From: DATAZK01 sp963731205
GTDB lineage: Bacteria > Actinomycetota > Actinomycetes > Frankiales > Frankiaceae
Direction of reading: 5' to 3'
DNA length: 64,000 nucleotides
NCBI GenBank assembly: GCA_963731205.1
Contig: CAVSUJ010000001.1
Span: 1,116,001-1,180,000 of the forward strand
Positions 1 through 8,682 of this stretch are shown here, one piece after another. Numbering within the stretch: the first letter of the stretch is position 1; every line of letters starts with the position of its first letter. Made by a program: the position numbers and the translations under genes. The notes under the pieces were generated by a model, which saw nothing but the letters and a program-made list of their open reading frames with translations, had not been told where the DNA came from and did no database searches.

Positions 1-934
1 CGGTCTGCAGGTTGTTCTTGACGCGATGGTGGATCTCTCGGATGGTCGCGTCCTTGCTGAGCAACTGGGCCTCACGGCGGCGCAGCTCGGTGGCATCTCG
101 CGCGAGGACGAGCGTGCCACGCTCGGATCCCGGCATGAGCGGGATGGCCCGCAGGAGCACGATCGTGCCGCCGCGCTCGATCTCGTCGTCGGTGGGCGCA
201 CCGCGCCGGACCGCCTCCTTGAACCGCAGACCGGGCGGCAGTTCCGCAGCCGGAGTCGGGGACGCAGCAGCCGCGCCGATCAGCTGGCGGTGCACGTCGG
301 CCAGCGACTCGCCCACCAGATTGCCGTTGTGCCCGAGCCGGCGGTATGCCGACACAGCATTGGGGCTGGCGTAGTTGATGAATCCCTCGCCGTCGAGGCG
401 GATCATCCCGTCACCCACCCGCGGCGCCTCGACGGAGTCGGCGAAACCGGCATCGAAAGGAAACGTCCCCTCGGCGACCATCTGCACCAGATCACCGGCG
501 GTGCGCAGATAGGCGAGCTCGAGCGCGCTGGGCGAGCGGGTGGCCGACAGGTTCGTGTCGCGGGCCAGCACGGCGATGACCCGGCCGCGGTTGCGCACCG
601 GCACCGCCTCGACCCGCACCGGCACCCCGCGCTCCCACTCCGGGTCACCCTCGCGCACGATCCGGCCTTCGCGGACGGCAGTGGAGAGCGTCCAGCGGCG
701 CAGCGTCTGGGCGACCATGTCCTCGGCGTAGATCGTCGGACCGGTCGCGGGCCTGACCTGCGCGACGACGAGGTACTCCTCCGAAGCCGAGTCCTTGACC
801 CGGACGCACAGCAGCAGGTCGGCGAACGAGAGATCAGCGAGCATGGCCCAGTCGGCCACGAGCGAGTGCAACCGATCGATATCACCATCGGTCAGATCGG
901 TGTGCGCGGAAACGAGGTCCGAGAGGGTGCTCAC
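1..934 (-). CDS. pdtaS: sensor histidine kinase PdtaS, 5' part (runs off the window)
   Basis: Reading from a GTG at 934 gives about 311 residues before the window edge. The first ~150 residues match the GAF-like N-terminal domain of PdtaS-type kinases. A PAS region follows, then the start of a HisKA_2 domain with motif REIHHRVKNNLQ; the two histidines are residues 302-303. In mycobacteria PdtaS is a soluble kinase that phosphorylates the RNA-binding antiterminator PdtaR. The ATPase half lies outside the window. It is divergent from bioA, with 65 bp between the starts. The identification rests on domain order and the H-box; the partner gene is not visible here. Confidence 0.85.
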   Translation of the reverse strand, partial: MSTLSDLVSAHTDLTDGDIDRLHSLVADWAMLADLSFADLLLCVRVKDSASEEYLVVAQVRPATGPTIYAEDMVAQTLRRWTLSTAVREGRIVREGDPEWERGVPVRVEAVPVRNRGRVIAVLARDTNLSATRSPSALELAYLRTAGDLVQMVAEGTFPFDAGFADSVEAPRVGDGMIRLDGEGFINYASPNAVSAYRRLGHNGNLVGESLADVHRQLIGAAAASPTPAAELPPGLRFKEAVRRGAPTDDEIERGGTIVLLRAIPLMPGSERGTLVLARDATELRRREAQLLSKDATIREIHHRVKNNLQT

Positions 935-999
935 CCCTCGAGTGTCCCGCGCAACCCTCGTAGCCGCTGCCGCGCCGACCAGCTGATTGACTTTGGTGC

Positions 1000-2319
1000 A
1001 TGACCGACCTCGTCGCCCGCGATCTGGCAGCGGTGTGGCATCCCTTCACCCAGCACTCGCTGTGGGAAGACGACGAGCCGCTGGTCGTCGATCGGGCCGA
1101 GGGCATGTACCTCATCGACACCGACGGCCGGCGCTACCTCGACGGCGTCTCCTCGCTCTGGGTGAGCGTCCACGGCCATCGGGTGCCCGAGATCGACGCG
1201 GCCGTACGCGAGCAGCTGGAGAAGGTCGCCCACAGCACCTTCCTGGGCCTGACGCACGAGCCCGGGATCGCGCTCGCCGAAGCGTTGCTGGAGACACTGC
1301 CCCGGCCGGCCACCGGCGACGATGCGCCGCTGCGCCGGGTCTTCTACGCCGGTGACGGATCGAGCGCGGTCGAGGCGGCGCTGAAGATGGCCTACCAGGC
1401 GGCCGCCCAGCGCGGCGAGCACCGCCCGCTCTTCGTCTCCGTCGCCGAGGGTTACCACGGCGACACGCTCGGCGCGGTCAGCGTCGGGGGCATCGACACC
1501 TTCCATGCCGCGTACCGCCAGATCCTGCTGAAGACCCGCCAGATCCCGTCGCCGCACCGGGTCGGCACCGAGGCGGCGCTGGCTGCGCTCGAGGCGCTGC
1601 TGGACGCCGACGGGCAGCAGGTCTGCGCTGTGATCATCGAGCCGATGGTGCAGGCGGCGGCGGGAATCCTCACGCACGACGCCGCCTTCGTGCGCGGGGT
1701 CCGGGAGCTTTCCCGCCGCGCCGGTGCGCTGATGATCGCCGACGAAGTCGCGACCGGCATCGGCAGGACCGGCAAGATGTGGGCCGTCGAGCATGCCGGC
1801 GTCACCCCTGACCTGCTCACCTGCGGCAAGGGCCTGTCGGCCGGCTACCTGCCGATCTCCGCGGTAGTGGCGAGCGAGGAGGTCTACGACGCGTTCCTCG
1901 GCGCACCCGAAAGCGACCGGACGTTCTTTCACGGCCACACCTACACCGCCAACCCGCTGGCCTGCGCGGCGGCGCTGGCGAACCTGCGACTCATGGCCGA
2001 GCGTCAGACCGTCCGCCGCGCGGCAGCGGTCGGCGAGCGGCTCGGGGCGCTGCTGGCGCCGCTGTCAGACATGCCCGGAGTGATCGACGTGCGCCGCTGC
2101 GGGACCATGACCGGCATCGAGGTCGCTTCCGTGGGACCAGCGGGATCGCGCACCGGGTTCGAGGTCTGCCGCCGGGCCCGTCAGCGCGGCGTGCTGTTGC
2201 GACCGCTCTCCGACGTCGTCGTGCTGATGCCGCCGCTCGCCATCGGCGACGAGGACCTCGACGAGCTCGCAGCGGTGACGGTGGACTGCGTCCACGAGGT
2301 CGTCGGCGCCGGTGGCTGA
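1000..2319 (+). CDS. bioA: adenosylmethionine-8-amino-7-oxononanoate aminotransferase BioA
   Basis: This PLP-dependent class III aminotransferase converts KAPA to DAPA with S-adenosylmethionine as amino donor, the second step of biotin ring assembly. The 439 residues are the usual family length. The opening WHPFTQH motif is typical of BioA. The PLP lysine is K277 in the context TCGKGLSAGYLP, and IADEVATGIGRTG is the cofactor-binding segment. The ATG at 1000 is the first start after the divergent pdtaS gene. Its 3' end overlaps the bioF start by 8 bp, which suggests translational coupling in a bioAF operon. Confidence 0.96.
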   Translation: MTDLVARDLAAVWHPFTQHSLWEDDEPLVVDRAEGMYLIDTDGRRYLDGVSSLWVSVHGHRVPEIDAAVREQLEKVAHSTFLGLTHEPGIALAEALLETLPRPATGDDAPLRRVFYAGDGSSAVEAALKMAYQAAAQRGEHRPLFVSVAEGYHGDTLGAVSVGGIDTFHAAYRQILLKTRQIPSPHRVGTEAALAALEALLDADGQQVCAVIIEPMVQAAAGILTHDAAFVRGVRELSRRAGALMIADEVATGIGRTGKMWAVEHAGVTPDLLTCGKGLSAGYLPISAVVASEEVYDAFLGAPESDRTFFHGHTYTANPLACAAALANLRLMAERQTVRRAAAVGERLGALLAPLSDMPGVIDVRRCGTMTGIEVASVGPAGSRTGFEVCRRARQRGVLLRPLSDVVVLMPPLAIGDEDLDELAAVTVDCVHEVVGAGG

Positions 2320-3457
2320 GCGAGCGGACCCGTTCGGCTGGCTGACCGAACGGGAGGCCGCGCGGACCGCTGCCGGACTTCGCCGCAGCCTTCATCCGCG
2401 CCAGGCCGACAGCGAGGTGCTCGACCTCGCCGGCAACGACTACCTCGCGCTCTCCCGCCATCCCGATGTCATCGAGGCGGGCGTCGCCGCGCTGCGGACC
2501 TGGGGGGCCGGCTCGACCGGCAGCCGGCTGGTGACCGGATCGACCCAGCTGCACGCCGACCTCGAGGCCGCGCTGGCGGCGCATGTCGGAGCCGAGGCGG
2601 GACTGGTTTTCTCCTCCGGCTACACGGCGAACCTGGGGGCGCTGACGTCGCTCGCCGGCCCCGGCTGCCTCATCGTCTCCGACGAGCGCAACCACGCCTC
2701 GCTCGTCGACGCGTGCCGCCTCGCCCGCTCCCGCGGCAGCGACCTCGCGGTCACCCCGCATGCCGAGCCCGACGCCGTCGCCAAGGCGCTTGCCGCCCGC
2801 CCTTCGGGGAGTCCCGCGATCGTCGTCACGGATTCGGTCTTCAGCGCCGACGGTGACGTGGCTCCGCTGGCCGACCTCGCCGCCGTGGTACGCGAGTCGG
2901 GCGCCGCCCTGCTGGTGGACGAGGCTCACGCGCTGGGGGCGGTCGGCCCCGGCGGACGCGGTGCCGTCGCCGCCGCCGGGCTGGCGGGAGCGCCTGACGT
3001 CGTGGCGACGGCGACGCTCTCCAAGGCGCTCGGCAGCCAGGGCGGCGTCGTCCTCGGTCCGGGGGCGGTGATCGCGCATCTCATCGACTCGGCGCGCAGC
3101 TTCATCTTCGACACCGGGCTCGCGCCCGCGGCGGCGGGAAGCGCGCTCGCCGCTTTGCGGGTACTGCAGCGTGAGCCGCAGCGATCCGAGCGCGTACGCA
3201 AGATCGCCCATCGGGTCGCCGCCGCGCTGGGCGCTCCGGTCCCCGCCGCGGCAGTGGTCTCGCTGATTCTCGGCGAACCCGAGCGGGCGCTCGCCGCCGC
3301 GCAGGCCTGCGAACGCGAGGGCATTCACGTCGGCTGCTTCCGCCCGCCGACGGTGCCGGAAGGCACGAGCCGGCTGCGCATCGCCGTCCGCGCCGACCTC
3401 ACCGACGCTCAGGTGGACCGCGCGATCCGGGTGATCAGCGCCGCCGTCAGCCCGTGA
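2312..3457 (+). CDS. bioF: 8-amino-7-oxononanoate synthase BioF
   Basis: BioF condenses pimeloyl-thioester with L-alanine to give KAPA, the first committed ring-forming step of biotin synthesis. The 381 residues show the alpha-oxoamine synthase pattern: LDLAGNDYLALS near residue 41, GSTGSRLVTG, LLVDEAHALG for the PLP pyridine contact, and ATLSKALGSQGG with the PLP lysine at K238. The GTG start at 2312 lies inside the bioA stop region. The gene ends 90 bp before the convergent vWA gene, so bioD and bioB, beyond the TerD/vWA genes, need another promoter. Confidence 0.96.
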   Translation: MAERADPFGWLTEREAARTAAGLRRSLHPRQADSEVLDLAGNDYLALSRHPDVIEAGVAALRTWGAGSTGSRLVTGSTQLHADLEAALAAHVGAEAGLVFSSGYTANLGALTSLAGPGCLIVSDERNHASLVDACRLARSRGSDLAVTPHAEPDAVAKALAARPSGSPAIVVTDSVFSADGDVAPLADLAAVVRESGAALLVDEAHALGAVGPGGRGAVAAAGLAGAPDVVATATLSKALGSQGGVVLGPGAVIAHLIDSARSFIFDTGLAPAAAGSALAALRVLQREPQRSERVRKIAHRVAAALGAPVPAAAVVSLILGEPERALAAAQACEREGIHVGCFRPPTVPEGTSRLRIAVRADLTDAQVDRAIRVISAAVSP

Positions 3458-3547
3458 GCTGAAGCCGGCGAGGCGCGGAGGTTCGGTGCCACCGGCCCGG
3501 CGTCAGCCGGACCTTGCCGACGGTCATGCCGCGCCGCGTCCGGCGCT

Positions 3548-4372
3548 TCACGCAGGCAGCAGCCCCTGCGCCTGGGCGAGCTTCAGCCAGCCCGGGTACT
3601 CGTTCATCATCAGGTCATACAACTGCTCGTCGCTCAGGTGTCCGGGGTCGGCGACGGAGAAGAAGTCGGCGTTGTCGATGAAGCGCCCGGGCATGTCATC
3701 GAGCTCTTCCAGGAACTGGAAGTCACCGGTCATCATCGACGCGAGCCGCGCGCTGAAGCGTCCCTGCTTCTTCTTGCTCAGCGGAGCTGATCCCGCGTCG
3801 ACATTGCGGCTGGACTGCCCGATCGCCATGAACTGCCAGAAGAGCGGCTCATACGACGACCACTCGACCTGATGCTTGGTTCCCGCCTGATCGGTCGTCT
3901 GGCCGTCGGTCACGAACATCACGTAGACCGGCAGCTTGTCGGGACGGGGGGTGTTGCGCTGGCCGCCGTTCGCGTCAGGGAAGTAATGGCGGCGAACCGC
4001 CTGCATCGCATGGTTGTAATTGGTGCCGCCCTCGAGCCGGCGGCGCTGCAGCAGCTGGTTGATCCAGCCCTGGTAATTGCGGAGATCGAGCGGACCCTCG
4101 TCGTAGCCGCCGGTGCCGAAGGTGAAGACGTCGCAGGCGCCGTCGTCATCGAACTGCACGGCCATCCCGAGCACCCGCTCGCACAGCTCCTGCACCTTGC
4201 CGGACTTGTAGAGCTGGTTCATGGAGCCGGAGATGTCCAGGCACAGGGCGACCCGGGCGCGGTGCTCGCCGAGGCCGTTCTTCTCCAGCGAGATGCCGGC
4301 CTTCTTGACGAGGTTGACCATCTGCGGCGGCGCGGTCGCGAGCTGTTTCTCCAAGCGCACGGCTTTGTTCAT
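3548..4372 (-). CDS. TerF-like von Willebrand factor A domain protein
   Basis: This 274-residue frame carries a vWA domain with the MIDAS signature LDISGSM near residue 46 and MFVTDGQTTD further on, as in the C-terminal half of TerF-type stress proteins. vWA domains bind a divalent metal and mediate protein contacts. The ATG at 4372 overlaps the terD stop (ATGA). The same frame stays open upstream of the ATG and reads as an Ala/Pro-rich linker, so this is probably the back half of a TerD-vWA fusion separated by a one-base deletion. Translation from the ATG alone remains possible. Its biochemical role is unknown. Confidence 0.75.
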   Translation of the reverse strand: MNKAVRLEKQLATAPPQMVNLVKKAGISLEKNGLGEHRARVALCLDISGSMNQLYKSGKVQELCERVLGMAVQFDDDGACDVFTFGTGGYDEGPLDLRNYQGWINQLLQRRRLEGGTNYNHAMQAVRRHYFPDANGGQRNTPRPDKLPVYVMFVTDGQTTDQAGTKHQVEWSSYEPLFWQFMAIGQSSRNVDAGSAPLSKKKQGRFSARLASMMTGDFQFLEELDDMPGRFIDNADFFSVADPGHLSDEQLYDLMMNEYPGWLKLAQAQGLLPA

Positions 4373-4968
4373 GTTGATCGAGCCGGCAGCCGCCGCGGCA
4401 GGGGCAGCAGGTGGTGCAGGAGCGGCCGGCGGCGCGGCGCAGCAGCGGCAGCCGGCTCGTCATCGACGCTGATGCCGTAGTCGGTCGCGAGCCCGGCCAG
4501 GCCGGAACTCCAGCCCTGACCGACCGCGCGGAACTTCCACGCGCCCTGACGCCGGTACAGCTCGCCGAACACGAAGGCCGTCTCTGAGGTGGCGTCGGTG
4601 ATGTCGAACCGCACGAGTTCGGGACCGGCGGCGTCGTTGACCGTCAGGTACAGGCCGGTCGCCTGCCCGATCGGGGTGCCGTCGGTGGAGGCCGCGATGG
4701 CCACGGTCTCGATCTCGGCGGGCAGCGCGGCGAGATCGACCTGCAGCGAATCAACCGTCCCGGATTTGCCCTGGTGCGTCACCGATCCGTCGACGGAGCG
4801 AGGCTGGTTGTAGAAGACGAAGTCGTCGTCGTTGCGGACCTTGCCGGTGGCGGTCAGCAGCAGCGCGCTGGCGTCCAGGTCGACTCCGCCGGACCAGCCG
4901 AGCCGCACGAGAACGCGTCCGACCGTATCGGGCAGCGACGTGTTGGCACCCTTGGAGATTGTCGTCAC
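4369..4968 (-). CDS. terD: TerD-family stress protein
   Basis: The first ~180 residues are a complete TerD domain: SKGANTSLPD, then GWSGGVDLDASALLL with the calcium-binding acidic residues, DDFVFYNQP, and NDAAGPELVRFDI. TerD proteins are associated with tellurite, phage and general stress responses. The last ~20 residues (APRRRPLLHHLLPLPRRLPA) look like an out-of-frame reading of an Ala/Pro linker; in the next frame the same DNA reads APPAAPAPPAAPAAAAAGS and runs straight into the vWA protein. A -1 frameshift near 4425-4440 would explain this. The gene sits back to back with bioD, 115 bp apart. Confidence 0.8.
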   Translation of the reverse strand: MTTISKGANTSLPDTVGRVLVRLGWSGGVDLDASALLLTATGKVRNDDDFVFYNQPRSVDGSVTHQGKSGTVDSLQVDLAALPAEIETVAIAASTDGTPIGQATGLYLTVNDAAGPELVRFDITDATSETAFVFGELYRRQGAWKFRAVGQGWSSGLAGLATDYGISVDDEPAAAAAPRRRPLLHHLLPLPRRLPARST

Positions 4969-5083
4969 GGCACCGCAGCCTAGCCGGGTTCGCAGGCATC
5001 GCGCCGCCCCTTGTCGGGTCTGCGTCAGGATCGGGACACGGTCGCGGCGGCGGCCCCACTCGACGGGCAGCTAGCCTGCGTGC

Positions 5084-5824
5084 GTGACGGTCTTGGCGGT
5101 CAGCGGAACGGGTACCGGGGTAGGCAAAACCGTCGTGACCGCAGCGATATGCGCGCTTGCACTGCAGCGGGCGAACACCGTCGCCGTCGTCAAAGCCGCG
5201 CAGACCGGCGTCGGCCCGGACGAGCCCGGCGACCTTGCCGAGATCGCGCGGCTCTGCGGCCCGGACGCTGCCGGGCTGACGCTGGTCGAAGGAGCCCGCT
5301 ATCCCGATCCCCTCTCCCCCGCGGCCGCAGCCCGGGTCAGCGGGCGGGCTCCCGTGAGTCTGGCCGCGGTGGCCGACCGGGTGGCGACCCTTCGCGAGGC
5401 ACACCGGCTGGTCGTGATCGAAGGGGCCGGCGGCCTCCTGGTGCGCTTCGACGAGGAGGGCGCCACCCTTGCCGACCTCGCCGTCGCATGCGGGGCCGAG
5501 GTGCTGATCGTTGCCAGTGCCGGGCTCGGGACGCTGAACACGACCGCCCTGACCCTGGAGGCGCTGGCCCATCGCGGGCTTTCGCCGGCCGGTGTGGTCA
5601 TCGGCGCCTGGCCCGCCGAGCCCGACCTGGCCTGCCGCAGCAACATCGCCGATCTGGAGATGCTCGCCGCCAGGCCGCTGCTCGGCGCACTGCCCGAGGG
5701 AGCGGGGGCGTTGGCGCCGGCGGATTTCCGGCGCGCCGCCGAAGCCGCGCTGGGACCCGCGCTGGGTGGCCGGTTCCAGGCCGCCGCGTTCCGCGAGGCG
5801 CATAAGGCAGGATCGACAGGGTGA
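5084..5824 (+). CDS. bioD: dethiobiotin synthetase BioD
   Basis: BioD closes the ureido ring of DAPA using CO2 and ATP to give dethiobiotin. The 246 residues start with the P-loop SGTGTGVGKT (lysine 15). They contain VKAAQTGV for the DAPA-binding region and IEGAGGLLVRF, the second family signature. The GTG at 5084 gives a start directly in front of the P-loop, as expected. The TGA stop overlaps the GTG of bioB (GTGA), so bioD and bioB are translationally coupled. Confidence 0.95.
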   Translation: MTVLAVSGTGTGVGKTVVTAAICALALQRANTVAVVKAAQTGVGPDEPGDLAEIARLCGPDAAGLTLVEGARYPDPLSPAAAARVSGRAPVSLAAVADRVATLREAHRLVVIEGAGGLLVRFDEEGATLADLAVACGAEVLIVASAGLGTLNTTALTLEALAHRGLSPAGVVIGAWPAEPDLACRSNIADLEMLAARPLLGALPEGAGALAPADFRRAAEAALGPALGGRFQAAAFREAHKAGSTG

Positions 5825-6868
5825 CGACGACATCTCAGCCGGGCACCGACACCGCCGACGCCCTGCCCGCTTCCGCCCGCGAGCTGCTCGACCAGGCGCG
5901 CCGCCAGGTACTCGAAGCCGGCCGCGGCCTCTCGCAGGAGCAGATCCTGCAGTGCCTTCAGCTCCCGGACGAGGCGATCCCGGCCCTGCTGGGCCTGGCT
6001 CACGAGGTGCGCATGCGCTGGTGCGGACCGGAGGTCGAGGTCGAGGGCATCGTCAGCCTGAAGACCGGCGGCTGCCCCGAGGACTGCCACTTCTGCTCAC
6101 AGTCCGGCCTTTTCGAATCACCGGTGCGGGCGGCCTGGCTCGACATCCCGTCGCTGGTGAAGGCCGCGCAGGAGACTGCCGCCACCGGCGCCACCGAATT
6201 CTGCATCGTCGCCGCCGTCCGCGGGCCGGACGAGCGGCTGATGACCCAGGTTCGGGCGGGCGTCGCGGCGATCCGTGAGGCCGTCGAGATCAACGTGGCG
6301 TGCTCGCTGGGGATGCTCACCCAGGAGCAGGTCGACGAGCTCGCCGCCATGGGCGTGCACCGGTACAACCACAACCTCGAGACCGCCCGCTCGCACTTCC
6401 CCGGCGTCGTCACCACCCACTCGTGGGAAGAGCGTCACGACACCTGCCGGATGGTGCGCGAGGCCGGGATGGAGCTGTGCTGCGGCGGGATCCTCGGCCT
6501 CGGCGAGACGATCGAGCAGCGCGCCGAGTTCGCCGCACAGCTCGCCGATCTCGAGCCCGACGAGGTGCCGCTGAACTTCCTCAACCCCCGGCCCGGCACT
6601 CCCGCTGGAAGACCAGTCACTGGTCGACCCGCGTGACGCGCTGCGCGCCGTCGGCGCGTTCCGGCTGGCGATGCCGCGCACGATCCTGCGCTACGCGGGC
6701 GGACGCGAGATCACCCTCGGCGATCTCGACACCCAGGGCCTGCTCGGCGGTGTCAATGCCGTCATCGTCGGCAATTACCTGACGACCCTGGGCCGCCCCG
6801 CCGCCCAGGACCTCGCGACGCTCGAAGAGCTACGCATGCCGATCAAGGCGCTCTCGGCCACGATCTAG
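5821..6868 (+). pseudogene. bioB: biotin synthase BioB, interrupted by a one-base insertion
   Basis: BioB is the radical-SAM enzyme that inserts sulfur into dethiobiotin. The N-terminal frame (5821-6636) holds the cluster motif GGCPEDCHFC (C85, C89, C92) and proceeds normally to VPLNFLNPRPGTP. At 6601-6603 a CCC stands where CC is expected, so the frame shifts and stops at 6636. Removing one C restores PLEDQSLVDPRDALRAVGAF and an open frame to the TAG at 6866-6868, giving 348 residues, the normal actinobacterial length. It is either a real null allele or a homopolymer sequencing error. The intact bioA, bioF, bioD and bsaP genes favour error. Confidence 0.85.
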
Positions 6869-6878
6869 CTTCGCCCGG

Positions 6879-6903
6879 ATGGCCCAACGTTCGGTTGGGC
6901 CAT
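6879..6903. terminator. hairpin downstream of bioB
   Basis: A perfect 10-bp inverted repeat, ATGGCCCAAC and GTTGGGCCAT, with a 5-base loop starts 11 bases after the bioB stop. There is no T-run on either side, as is common for actinobacterial terminators. It probably ends the bioDB transcript before the DUF1800 gene. Confidence 0.65.
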
Positions 6904-6971
6904 AGCGACAGTCCGGGTCTCGGGCTGCCGATGAGACACGTCAGTGTCGTCGGCGTCCGAGGAGATCGTCT

Positions 6972-8682
6972 GTGCCCAACCCTGTAGAGGCTCCGGGTCG
7001 CCGTGCCGTGCTCGCCGCTCTGGGAGTGGGTCTCGTCGCGGCCGGCTGCACCGCACCCGCGGTCGGCGGGACGACGACACTCGCCGGCGCAGGGGGCACG
7101 AAGACGACCCCCAAACCCACCCCTAAGCCGACCCCCAAGGCAACGCCGACTCCGACCCCCAAGCCGACCGCGTCCGCCACCCCGAAGCCGACCCCGACCC
7201 CTACCCCAACCCCGACGGCCACACCGACCCCGGTCCCGACGCCGCCCGCGGGCGCGCTGCCGAACCTCACCGGCACCGATCCGGTCTGGCACCTGCTGCG
7301 CCGTACGACGTTCGGTCCCACTCCCGCGCTCGTCGCGGAGGTGAAGACGCTCGGCATCAGCGCCTGGCTCGACCAGCAGCTCGCCCCCGCTGCCATCGAC
7401 GACAGCGCCTGCGACGCCTACCTCACCCGCTACCCGACGCTGCCCATGACCACGATGCAGATCCGCGCGGCCATCCCGCAGTACGCGTGGGACGCGATGT
7501 ACGAGCTCGGCCGGGCCACGCTGGCCCGCGCGCTGTTCAGCAAGCGACAGCTGTTCGAGGTGATGGTCGAGTTCTGGTCCAACCACTTCAACATCGCGAC
7601 CCCGGACGGCGACGTCTGGGACCTGAAGACGGTCGATGACCGCGAGGTCATCCGCGCGCACGCGCTCGGTTCCTTCAGCGACATGTTGCTGGCAAGTGCG
7701 CAGAGCCCAGCGATGCTCATCTACCTGAACAACAACGACAGCAGTGTCGACACCCTCAACGAGAACTACGGCCGCGAGCTCCTCGAGCTGCACACGGTGG
7801 GCATCAGCGCCGGCTACACGCACGCCGAGGTCATCGACTCCGCCCGGATCATGACCGGCTACCGCGTCGGAGTGCACGGCGAGTTCGCGTACTACAACGA
7901 CCGCCACTACGTCGGACCTGTCAGCGTGCTCGGCTTCACCTCGCCCAACGCCGACGAATTCGCCGGCCTGACGCTCGTACCGCAGTACCTCAGCTACCTG
8001 GCGAACCACCCGAGCACCGCACGACACCTCGCCACCAAGCTCGCAACCCGCTTCGTCTCCGACAGCCCGTCCGACGCGCTCATCACGTCGCTGGCCAACG
8101 TCTACCTGGCGAACAAGACCGCGATTGTGCCTGTACTCAAAGCACTTTTCACCTCGGCGGAGTTCACCGCCAGTATCGGGCAGAAGACCCGCCGGCCCAT
8201 CGAGGACGTTGTCGGTGCCGCCCGCACACTCGGCATCACGCCGGCGGCGGGCGATGACGGGAGCCTGTCGGGTATCTACTGGGCGCTCAGCCAGATGGGG
8301 CATGCGCCGCTCAGCTTGGCAGCCTCCGAACGGCTATCCGGACGTCGCGGGAGCATGGCTGTCGGCCGGCGGAATGCTGCGCCGCTGGAACGCCCACATC
8401 GGCCTCGTCGGCGGCTGGTGGACCGACGGCATGACGATGGCCGCGACGTCGACGCTGCTGGGGGCGACGCCTCCAGCGACCATCGGCACCCTCGTCGACG
8501 CGCTGGCAACCCGGCTCATCGGCGTCAAGCTCACCGGTGCGCAGCGGGCGGCGGTCATCGCCTTCGCCTGCTCCCGCACGAGCGGGTTCACCGAGAATTC
8601 CTCCTCCGCCAACACGATCCGATGGGACCTCGGCGCCGTGACCAGCCTGATTCTCAGCACCCCGAACTGGACCGAGCGATGA
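6972..8682 (+). pseudogene. DUF1800 secreted protein, one-base insertion near the 3' end
   Basis: The GTG at 6972 follows a GAGGAG ribosome binding site. The N-terminus GRRAVLAALGVGLVAAGC has twin arginines and a lipobox with C26, suggesting a Tat-exported lipoprotein. A Pro/Thr/Lys linker (about residues 42-94) precedes the DUF1800 domain (WHLLRRTTFGP, VEFWSNHFNI, LNENYGRELLELHT). At 8316-8317 a TT replaces the expected T: the domain should continue WQPPNGYPDVAGAWLSAGG in the next frame, ending at the TGA at 8680-8682 (569 residues). As sequenced, the first frame instead runs on into the downstream DUF1501 gene. The function of DUF1800 is unknown; it normally pairs with DUF1501. Confidence 0.8.
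7102..7240 (+). repeat. low-complexity Pro-Thr-Lys codon repeat
   Basis: Degenerate repeats of CCCAAGCCGACC-type units encode a PKPTPKPT and PTPT linker between the lipoprotein signal and the DUF1800 domain. Such linkers usually act as flexible spacers at the cell surface. The stretch contains almost only C, A and G on this strand and stands out by eye. Confidence 0.8.

Noticed and set aside
26..1003. Long plus-strand open frame over the pdtaS region
   Set aside because: It is antisense to the PdtaS frame, which has clear domains and an H-box; the plus frame has no recognisable domain.
6595..6640. Programmed frameshifting in bioB
   Set aside because: No slippery heptamer or downstream pseudoknot is evident; a simple extra C in a homopolymer explains it.
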